From contig NC_051126.1 in the NCBI RefSeq assembly GCF_014839805.1, forward strand, positions 8,750,609-8,814,608: a stretch of 64,000 bases of DNA, written 5' to 3'. Below are positions 12,401 through 24,400 of the stretch, piece by piece (within the stretch, counting starts at the first letter, position 1; every line of letters begins with the position of its first letter). This DNA is from Manduca sexta. Taxonomy: Eukaryota; Arthropoda; Insecta; Lepidoptera; Sphingidae. A program made the translations under genes and the position numbers. The notes under the pieces are model-generated. The model was not told the origin of the DNA and searched no databases. It saw only the letters and a list, made by a program, of their open reading frames with translations.

Positions 12401-15400
12401 GGCCGGCAACGACTGGATGCATTAAGCAGAAGACCGGGCTCTGTGGCGTACCTTGGGAGAGGCCTATGTCCAGCAGTGGACTGCAACGGGCTGATGATGA
12501 TGATGATGAGTGCACGCGTACATTTTCGCGTATAGATGTGCATATCCCAGTAAATAAAATAGATAAAAATCTATATTACTCACGTAGGTCTATATAAAAG
12601 GATCTTATGACAATAAAACACATGTGACCAATAAAAAGTCTGGTACCCTGATTCCCTGAGTAAATGGTATTCCTCAAATAAAATGCAATAAAACCACATA
12701 TATGTCATAAACACCTATCACACTGATGGATAGCGAGCGGTTTCATTGCGGAACAAAGGCGCAGCGAAAACACTGCGGGCTCGCAACGTGCTTTCAACAT
12801 GAGTAAAAAAATGTATTCCGACGAGAAAACATTGCTGTTTAGCTTTGTTAATTCGAATACGCAGACAACGAACACGAAAGCAATTACACCAACGAATTAC
12901 AAAGAATCCAATTTTAACGGATCTACTGGAGATAGCGACTACTATTTATTATTTCGCAAACGAATTTCCTACACACGTGTGAATGTTAAGACGTACATTT
13001 AATAACGAGTTGTTGTATGTAACATAAAAATACTTCGACGTAAAGACATACTTATCAAAATTATTTCTAAACGAAGAAACGGTTTGTTATACGTGAATGT
13101 ACAAAATAGTTCGCAGCGAATTTGCTGCGCCTCCACTCCGCTGTATATTCGCTTCCAAATAGCCAGTGTGATAAAAACTGTATTACCATTTCTTATACCG
13201 TCCTTTGTTATCACGAGTATTGTTTGAAAATTTTTATATGAGTACTTAATCGTAATTTGGCGTCGTGGCAATATTTGAGATTCGTATTATAACTACAAAT
13301 AAATAACAAAGCTGTATATTTCGTTACAATTTTAATTTCCCCAATTGTTCATTTATCGTCGACGTTTACACATAAAAAGTGTCGGGTCTGGACGTCGTTT
13401 AGAGAATTTAGTTGTCATTAGCACCTCATAATAGTTTTTCTTTCCATAAAGCTACCACAAGGACAGGATATTTAAGCCGATGAAGCTTAATGCTAAACAG
13501 TTGGATTCGATACGCGAATGGGGGTATGTCGGTCTCAAGTGTAACCTTGTCATGTTTGTGTGTAATTTTTCACGTTTTTTTAAGCATTGGTTCTAACATT
13601 TGTTGTGTTTTGGTGCTTCGTTTACCAAAAAGAAACTAATTATGATTACTTCAGTTTAATTTGTTATGATTATAATAATTATTTTGTGATATTTCTTTGT
13701 ATTGTTACAGTCATATATATGACGATCACACTTCCTTCAATACCTCTAAAAATTAAAGTAATTTCTCTTTACATTAATAATAATTTAACACAGTACTACC
13801 TACAATTCTAATTACATAACATGAGGGGCATTTATTATATTCCAATATAAAACATTAAACATGTTTAATCAGTTATTAACATTAGCTGTAATTAGTCTCT
13901 TTGTATCTTTAAATGTTTGACGTAAAGAAGAAAGGCACAAAACAACTAACAGTGTAAAATATTAATTAGTGACCTTTGCTGTTAAGATGTCATAAAATTT
14001 ATCTAGGTTAAACAATGAACATATTAATAAAATGTAAGTAATCACTAGTACTAGACAGGTACATAATATGACTTCACATCGTTTCAATTATTCATTTACA
14101 TAACAGGTTTTAGGTATCAACAGAACAATAGGCTGCTTACAAGTTTGGTTTCTAAAACAACCTTTTGGTATTGTAAAGGCAAGCTCACGTGTTATTTTAG
14201 CATAAGAATGCGTGTATCGCCCGGAATCCATTATTTATCATAAAGTAACCATTCTGCATTTGCACCAAGTTCACTACTTTTATCACTTCCTATTAGATGG
14301 TAATAAACATTAGCTTAGGCTACTTGTCACTCAGATTCAAAACTACGGCAATATCAATTTTTCACTAAGTAATATCGTCTAGAAAATATGAATGTGGCAA
14401 ATATTGGAACCAATGCCGCCCCACCACCCTGATTGCCCCAGCATGGTCTCGTTTCAATATTTTAGTCTATGTTTGTGTACTATAGTAGTGTACGAGTATT
14501 TTTTGTCATATTTTAAATACCTGCGGGTAAAGTCCCTGTATCCACTGTCAACACCGTTCAAAGCATGGGATGTTTTGATAAATACAATACAAATTTTGTC
14601 AAACTGCACGTAAAACGACTGAAAATCAATATTTATAATTATATATAGTTATTTGTACGACATATAGCCGACGTCGTGGTAAATCAATATGTAAATTGTG
14701 CAACAGAAAGAATATTATGATACCGTAAACCAACCGTAGAATATTTCAGTTGATATTATTTGTCCATTATATCCAACAAGAGTTTCCAGTGAATCATATT
14801 GATGTGGAATTAATTGATTGTATAGTGAGTTCGAGGTGCCGTCGCGGCATTTTCCGGGCCAGACGCACGTATGGCGCGTGAGCGGGTGGCTGCAGCGCGG
14901 GCGTGCGCGTGCGCGTGAGGAGCTCTACCGGCACGTGGCGCGGGCCGTCGCGTTACTTGTTGTGGTGGCCCGCGACCGACTGCTCAGAGATCAGCCGCTA
15001 TCGGTTCGGGCAGGGATTAATTCTCTCATTTATGGGTTGCACAGGTGATTGACTTTATTTACTGTTATTAAAATCGAAGAACCTTTTCCCCTTTCTAACC
15101 TGTATTCTTTTCCTATAAAGCTGGCAGCGCATTCGTGTTTTTCTGTAATTGTAAAACATTACCGGCAGTGAAGATATCTTAACAGATGAAGCACTTACTG
15201 GTCCACCAACTTATGCTATATAAAGTGTCACAAATGAAATAATCTGCCATCGTGGTTCATCCAAAAAAAAAAATTGATATTTTTTTTTTATTTACACGTG
15301 AAAATATATAATATATTTTATAATTTTATTACATTACAGATTACTAGACCTAATATTTGGTATGCCGTCGATGGTGGCTCGAGATCTAGAGAAGAAAATA

Positions 15401-18400
15401 CGAGAGGAGAGATCACGATATTTAGTCGCTGAATTGATTTGTAAGGTAACATTTGTGTCAGCTAACTAAACATATAAAATTATAAAAAATACTTTGCAAA
15501 TTATCGTAAATTTAATTCGGTCCTTTTGATCCGGATATAACGTTGATCCATGGATTAGTAGGCTAAGGAAGATTCTTAATATAAAATACCTACATTATTA
15601 TGGGCGTAACATGACTGTTTCATAATAATATAAAGCATTTCTTTACATACATACGTATAATGATGTAGTTAACGCGAGGAAGTGACATCACAAAAATGAT
15701 TATATCCAGCTTACTACTATACAGCTCTCATACACGCCATTGCAAATCCTGTAAGCCAGGACCGAGAGTGGCACGCTTTTTATGACACCAGGTGATGAAG
15801 CTCGTCACGTCTAATTTGTTCTAGCCGAATTTCAGCTACGGCGGCCAATATAAATGGAGAATAACCAGGTATGCAGGAGATATAGTGCACAAGGATGTGT
15901 ACTCTCTCTTCCTTTACATAGTCTGATGAGACGTCACTCCGACATAGCCGGGAACAGATAAAACACAGGGCCAACGGATCAGCATGTGTTCCGAGTCATG
16001 GGGTGAAACACCGCCAATTTCTTGACTCCGAGCTGCGATTAAGCAATGTCACGAATGAAAAAACCCTATTACATTGTTTTAGCCCGACCCGGGGTCTCAG
16101 TACATAATCGCACCGCATACATCTACACCACCGAAGCGATAAAGGGCTCGAGTACCTGAGAGTATATAACTGACTACTGATTTTTAACCCTATAAAAAGC
16201 TTATAAGAGTTGGTTATTATTTAGGCGGAGCAGGCGGGGTGGGCGCGCGCGCTGGCGGCGTGGGTGATGCGCAGCGTGCGGCGCCGGCCCGCCGACAAGC
16301 GCGACCATCCGCCGCTGCCGTGTCTCTACACCACGCCGCAGGGCACGCATGTATGTATATCGTACAATCGCTTAACGTTGCCAGGAAACTGTTTCCATCA
16401 CCGTTCGTGTAACATTACGGATCTTTTATTTTTAACCCCCGACGCTAAAAGAAGGGTTTTATAAGTTCAACGTGTTTATCCGTGTGACTGACTACCTGTA
16501 TGTAGTATCGTATCTCCCAAACAAATGGACCGCCGACGTCGAGTTCAAAATAATACTAGATTCTTATATTATACTTACTTAAAGGACAAACACATATTTT
16601 TTTTACTATTTTTACCATATTCTTCTTTGAGGTAATAGGGTAGTTGCGTATGTTTGATTTAGTTTATTATTTTATATGTAACAGAAAGTAATATGAAAAA
16701 GAAATTCTTCTATGAAATCAGCATCAAGATTGGTTAAAAAATAAAGCAATTATTCATATTTGATGTATTGTTGTAAGCTAAAGTGGGGGCGTGGTGGGGA
16801 TATCACGCTGTCCTTTACGCACTCACGCAGCGCTATGGCCAGGGGCACTGGGTGACGTCACATTTGAATATTACTGTAATTTAACAGCTTCCCCTTCCAC
16901 CAAATTTCAAAGTTTTATAACTTATTTCTTATTATGTGGATTTTGAAAATTCTTTTCGCAATAGATTTAGAATGAAATACATTTTTGATAAATATATCTA
17001 AAAAAAAGTCGTCAACTACCCTATGGTAATTTATTACTAATCAAAATTTTTAATTTCCATATTATATAACGTTTAGTCGTTCTAAACATAAAGATAAGTA
17101 CTGTTAATTCCTATAGGTGGATTTACGCCTCTATCGGCGAGAGTTGTTGCGTCGCGCTGCGCCAATCCTTCAAACGTTACTGGAGCGGGAGTCGCGCGGG
17201 TGGTTCTTGCACTTTAGAGAACGACAAGCGGCCAACTTGGCTAAAGAGAAGATGCCCGTTAAGGATATTGAAGAGGTAAACGTTTTATGCTACCCTTATA
17301 GGGTCTATATTCTACAGTCCTGTCTATATCCTCATCTGAGAGCACAATAATATTGAAACAGAATGGGCCTGCCACACTGACAGATCAAACGATACAAGTG
17401 TTCCGCACGCACACATACACTTTCTTGACATTGACCTGTCATGTGAAATAAATGACGTATTTACACAAGAATAAACCAAAAAAAGAGCTATATCTACATT
17501 TAAACTTTTGCAGTCTAGTCTTCAGATTGACTGGAATAATGGGATATTTACGTCTTTATCAATAGAAATGTCATTTATAGAGCAGTATAAAAACAGTTCC
17601 AAATATAAATTGTTTCCCCGATTTATAATTAATTTTAATGTAGGAGCATAAATATTTTTATTTCTTACTTTGTGTTACTCAAGGCTTCACCTGCGTGAAT
17701 AATTTTTCCGCTACAAAAACACTGTTCATAACGCCATATGTAAGACAACTCAGCGGCATGTATTAAAAAAAATATCTGTTATTTCACATGGATACAAATT
17801 ACTTACATAAAAGTAGCCTATGTATTAATTTTGGACAAGGTCTATTCGTGTGCCAAATTTCACCCATTTTTTTTTCAGGTGTTTCTGCGTTTACTGCCCA
17901 TAAATATCTAAATATTTTCACAAAGTTATGATATCAGTGAGTTTTCGCATTGCACAAAAAGTAACTAAATGCCACATTGGAATGTATCGTATGACTGTGG
18001 ACGTAGGAGGTGCGCGAGGCGGCGATGCGCGAGTACGTGTCGCGCGTGTGCAGCGCCGTGCAGGCCAGCGCGCAGCTGCAGGAGCTCGGCGCCGACGTGC
18101 CCGACCTGCTCGTCGCACAGCTGCGGGCCTTCGTCATTGTTAACAGGTCACATTCATTTATTACTAGCTTTTGCTCGTGAAACTGATTTTCCGAGACCGA
18201 ATCATTGCTATCTCTCTCACTCTTGTTGGCAAGAAGGTCAGCATGTAAATAACCGGTAGCATATTTTGTGTCCTAAAAATTAAACATATTGATACTTAAA
18301 TCAAATATATTTTTTTAGGGCTGAAGAAGGCGTTCGGCGTAAGTTAGAAGCAGGCTTGGCTACCGCCGAGGCTCGAATACGCGCCTCCCACCCGATTCTC

Positions 18401-21400
18401 TCGAGAGCGGATGCGTGGCGTAAAGAAAAATTAACAGCCGCGGCACACCGACTCAACAGCGAACTGCGATGGACTGCTATGGAGGATGCCGCCGCCGCAA
18501 TGCAGGCGCACAAGCTGCACCAGCACAGATACTTTCTTTTGCGGGATTTGGCTTTTCTTAGGGACCGAGAACCACTGCTTACTAAGGTGAAGTGAACTAA
18601 GATTTTTTTAGAAGATAGAATTAAATTGAGCGTATATAAACAGTATGACATTTCTATAGTTCTAATTTGACATAATCATATCATATCTTAATGAAATGTA
18701 ATTTTTGAAAGACGACCACCCGATCATGTTGTGTTTGCCTGTTTAATATCACTATTTTTTTATTTTTTTTCTTTTCTCATGATTGAAAACTATGATTGTA
18801 AATGTAGGCGAATGCACGCTGTACGCCGTTATTTAAGTATGAATCTATGTTCTCTTTTATTTGCTATCGCTAATTTTATTTTATGCCGCTCCAGGTTTAG
18901 TCGATTGGATTTCATCTTATCCCATGTTAACGGTGATGTGCGTGCATTAGCTTATATAACTATTGTGACTATGTACAAGAAAGACATGGAAAAAAAAATA
19001 CAAAAGAAGTACTGAACAATTGATGACAAAAAAGAAAGCCCGGATTTTCTTTCTGCCTTTCTTCTTCGGGTAGTCATCACTTAGGTAGCTAGTGAAAGGC
19101 TGGTAGGTTAGCTAGGTTAGGGCTCATGTCCTCGGCGGTGAGGATCGCGACGCGTTACCCTTCTATTTCCCCCTACTTGCCAGCCCAAGCTGGTTACTTC
19201 GGTTTATACCTTGTCTTTTGTATAAACTTTATCCCTAATTTAAAATGTCCATAGTTATATAAGTAATTTTAATAGTTGTTTAGAAATAATAATTATTCTT
19301 ATTCTTTGTTTTGACGTATCATAAGTGCAACTTTATCCGCCTACGTGATAAATAAAGTATTTTATTTATTTTATTTTTACCTAGCGGGACGTGACGTTAA
19401 ATAATAATGATTACTTTTTAGGAGTTGCGCGCGGCGAAAAGTCCAACGCGTGAGTTCGAATGGGCGCGTCGCATCTGGGTGCCGCGGCGCTGGGTGGTGC
19501 TGCGGCAGTGGCGCGGGCGCGCCGAGCGCGTGCCCACCGTGCTGGGCGCGGGCGCCGGCTGCGGCCCGCCCGCGCCCGCGCCCGGCACCATCACGCCGCG
19601 CACCGACGCCGCGCAGCCCGTCTACCTCGTGCGCCGCCACGTCGTGCACGTCACCTCCACGCGCTGGCCCGCCTGGCGACTGCTCAACTTGGCGCACAGG
19701 TACCGACTGTGCAGATTATATAAGTCGTGGATGCTTTATGGTGGAGGTCCAATTTCAACTTAATTTTGTCTGAATGAGTTAACAATACATAAAAAATAAA
19801 TTTCGGTGTTAAAAGTAAATTATAAACTTTCCCGATTAATCGATATAAATAAAATCGATTCTGTTTCAAAATACGTTGCATGGCTTGGTTGCAGAATTTG
19901 GTGTTGGAGTTGGAATATGATGTTTGTGCTTGGAGTGTTGGTGCCGTGGTGCTCGCCGGTGTCGCTGCGAACTTTGCTTTGCGTCAAGCCCTTCATTCCA
20001 GACTTAGAACTCTCGCAGGTATTTACGCCCACACAAAATTGCTGTACAAAAACAACTTACTAAGTTGCCAATGCTGTTTTACCGAAGAACCTTCGTGGCG
20101 AATTAGTCTCGTCTATGGTGTGAATGGATAAAACTGCATTTTGTTAGTGTACTGTTGTCAGTTACATGACATGTCAGTTCGTGTGAGACATTAATAATTT
20201 ATATTCAAGCAAATGAATATTACATTAATATAGGATTTGTACCTATAGGTCTTACCTAGTATTGTCAATTACAGGTCAACGGTGCACTTTATCCAAAACG
20301 TAGTAAAGAAACGCAAACGATGTGGTCGCGGTTGCTGGCGCTATGGCGACATGTATCAAAGGAACGGACGCGTTTCGAGACCGAACCTGATACCGGTGCG
20401 TTGAAGTTTAGAGTTACTGCTTGCATTATATTTATTATAGACATTAATAGCGGTATTTTTCCCTAGCATTGTGTAGAAAGGATAAGGCATGCTTGTTAAA
20501 GACAATTCGCCTAACTACCATCAAATTATGCGTAAAGCTTCTTTAATTTTGCATTCGTAAATTATTATTAGATATAAAATTTATAACAGTCTTACCTAAA
20601 CAAGCGTTATAATACAAGAACTACCCACAGGTCTACTAGGTAAAGGTTTAAGTCGTCAAGCAAACCGTATATGGAACTACGGCATCGTCGGCGGGCTGGG
20701 GTCGGCGGCGCTGCTGCTGCTGTTCCCGCTGGTGAGCGGCGCCGTGAGCTGCGCGGCGCTGGCGGCCGCCGTCACCGTGCCGCTCTGGACGCCGCCGCTC
20801 GCGTTAGCGTTACACGCTGCCGCCGCTCTACTGTACGATATAGACTGTCCGGATCCCGACGTGCATAACAGGTGAGGGTTATCTTATGCCATATTAAGAG
20901 ATTACATTTACAAGATTAAACTCATGAGAAGCTTTATGTGTTAGTGTTTCAGAATATACATTTTCTATAGTCTGTTAAAATTTTGTGTACTACGTATTGA
21001 TAACATGTTATCATCCAGTAAAAATAGGCTATGTATAATTCCTTTTGTCTTAAAGATACAAAATATTACCAGGTATCACTAAAATAGAAAATAATAGATA
21101 GAATAGATAGCACTGGCGAAGCGTCCATACAAGCCGATTCCTACCGGGTTACCTTTTGTAAATTAATTAAAAATAATAAAAGACAAACATAACAATATAA
21201 CTAGAATAAAAATAGTATATTCAAACAAGTCATCTTATATTTATTAAATTAAATCAATACTTCAATGATATCTGTCGTTCATATTAATTCGTTAAATCGT
21301 AACTCGCGCGCAGTGCTCGCGCCTTATAGTGTTCGAAGTGAACCCGGCCGCGCATAGCTTCCCTCGCGATATTGTTGTCTCTTTCACACGTAGCGCGGTG

Positions 21401-24400
21401 TCTTTGTCTAATCTTTTGGAAGTGACGTAAAGATACATGTGTGCCTGCGTGTGTGTGTACTTCAGGGTAACCCGAGAATTTGCGGCTTCATGTTGAGCTA
21501 TTGGCGCGAAATATTTTTAATAATTTAGAATGTATAATTAGTGTTTGTGCGTTATTAATTCTTGTTGGACTCTTTTAGGTATCATATTCAAAACATATGA
21601 TTATTTTGTAAATTTAGAGACTAGACATAATTTTTATGTTAGACGGAAATTATTAAGGATTAAGATAAATTTACTGATTTTAATTTATTGTGAACAGCGT
21701 ATTATATTATGTTAATTATAGAAAAAAATATTTCGCCGGGTTCCCTTTTGAAATTTTTCACCCTTCGCCACTGATAGATAGTATGAATATAAAAATATGA
21801 AAATATAATCACAGATGGTTTCCGCTGGTGGACGCAGTAGTATGGCGCATAGGAGTCTTGGGTGTTTTGCAAGTCGTAATAGCGCTTCTAGTTGCGCTCG
21901 TGCTCTGTCCAATATTCTCCTTACTGTTGCTGGCAGGTGAGTATTTAGAACGTATTAGATTTGTTAACCATTATTTTTAATATTGAAGTATCCATCTAAC
22001 TAATAAGAATAAAATAAATATTTATTCATCCCCAAAAAATCGCGATTTTTTTACAATATCCAAGAAAAAAAAGATGTTTTTTAACTAGATTAAAAAACAT
22101 GAAATGTTTTTTTGATATTTTTGATTCGTTGAACAGGTGTATTATTAGCTACAATTAAATATGAAAATAAACATGTGACGGAGATGTTCGCGCATGCGTA
22201 GGTGGCGCGGCGGCGTGGGCGGCGCGCGGCGCGTGGGAGGCGGCGGCGTGGCGCGCGCTCATAGTGCGGGCGGCGCGCGTCCCGGCGCACGACTCTGCCT
22301 TCTGCCGGCGCGTGCGCGGGCCCGGCCTTCACGCGCCCACTTACTACCAGATATCGTATGTCATGCTACGTAAACACGATTATTACAATGAAATATACAT
22401 AAAATGCCTTTTAAGTATCGTGTAGAGCCACATTATAAAGTTTCGGTGCAAATTATACGTTGGGGCACAAGCTTTGGATAATAGAAAACTTACATACATA
22501 CTTTCTATTAAACTTTTACAGTACATTCACCCACATATTATATAGCTGAACAAATTAAAAACTTCAAAATATAACCTATAGACTTTTGTATTGCTAACAA
22601 ATATGTTTCTTTATAAAAATAAAATAAATGATATTTACTTTACTTCACACAAAGAAAAATAAAATTGAAACATAACGTGAACATTTGAATTTTTCTGCAA
22701 CTTCTGACCGTACATACGCGGGATCGTCAAAGATAACGCGAATATAACAGACTTGAGCCCGGCAGGTGCGCGCAGGCAGTAGCAGCGGTGGTGGCTCGCG
22801 CTGAGCTAGAGGTTCTGTCTGCGTGGGCGGCCGACACTGAACGAGCCATTGAGCGACCACTGCGCGACTACGAACACTTCGTGCATGCTTGCTTCGGCCC
22901 TTTCTCCGTGCAGATAGCAAAGGTGACTAACGAAGTTACCAGTTAATGGTGTTAATGGTAGGCTTACATACATGAGTACATGATATGAAAGACTTTCCCA
23001 AATTAACCTACTACAGTGGCATTTCCTACATTATCATCATTCTGTCCTTAATGTAAATCGATATGGCGTCAGCGCACATGCCTGTTTTTACTAAGTGAAC
23101 CCTCAAATATTCGGACGTGTTAATCCGGTTAATAACTTAATCTTATTTTTATTTAAGGTTATAGCTTAAGGTCCATTTTCATACATTTTGTTTCACCTTT
23201 AATCTGGGTAACTAAACAAGTATTGACAAGTAAAGAATTTAAATTCACGTCTAGTTAGTGATTAGTTCTCGCAGTTGAAAGAAAAACGTAAAAATAATTA
23301 ATATGCATGGATATTTCGGCCTTTAAAATTTCGTCATATTAAATTTTAAAGGCCGAAATATTCATGCAAATGTATGAAAAATGGACCTTAAGCTATAACC
23401 TTAAAGGGCTCCTGTGTTGGCCGACCATTTCACAATATTTGTTGATTTTGCTATATAGTAATATGTACTTGAAAGGACCATTTAATAATTTGTTATATGG
23501 GGTGGGGCTGCCTACAGACCGGTTCGTACAGGCAGGTGGAACGTGAGTGCACAGAGTTGGTGCAGTCAGTGCGAGAGAAGCTGCGCGCACGCCGGAGAGA
23601 GCTCTCACTGTCGCTGCCGGACACCGCGCGTGCACGCGTGCGCCTTGCAGCGCCAGACCTTACGGTGAGCACGTCTTGTAAATTAGCTTCATTTAACGAT
23701 TTCCTTAATTATTATTAAGTTATAATATATAATTAATTTAATATTGAAACCATTAAAAGATAGAATAAATAACTATTGATAATATTAATATATAGCTGAA
23801 GCAAGAAACATTTGGAGCGAATTGCAAAATCAAACACACGTGATTGGCATATTAATGTTATCTTCAGCTTTAAACAAGCAAAAAAGGTCATTTTTCCATT
23901 AATAATTTGAACACATATTGTATGTTGGTGTGTAGCGTACGATCGAGGCGGCGGCGGCGGAGTTGAGTGGCGTGTGGCGCCACGCGTCGCGTGCCGACGA
24001 CTGGTGGACGCAGCGCGGCCTCGAGCGCGGACACTGGCGCGCGCTCGCCGCTAACACGCTCGTCGAGGTACCACGAATCTGCATACAAAATCTAGTGATT
24101 TTTTTAAGTTCAAATTAAACTAAAGGCCTTTGTGAGCTGGAATCCTGTGGACGTTAGGTCTTATACATGCTGTTATTTATTCAGTAACTAATAGTACAAG
24201 TAAACTGTAATTTAAAAAGTATGATGGTAATAAGATATTGACTGACTGTGTCCAGGTGTTCGACGCGGAGGTGGTGGTGCCCCTGCAGGACGGCGAGGCG
24301 CGGCTGGCACTGGAGGGCGGCGAGGCGGTGCGGTCGTGGGCCACGCGGTGCGGCGCCGCGCCCCCCGACGTGCTGCCCGCGCTCTGCGCCCCGCCGCCGC

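Noticed and set aside
12799..13002. 67-codon ORF as a possible extra exon or small gene
   Set aside because: Low-complexity Asn/Thr/Lys composition, no flanking splice sites in phase, and exon 2 to exon 3 joins correctly without it.
19880..20131. Second open, hydrophobic frame across exon 10 (NLVLELEYD...)
   Set aside because: Splice phase from exon 9 (ending AG) and into exon 11 selects the other frame (RIWCWSWNMM...), which alone gives a continuous protein.
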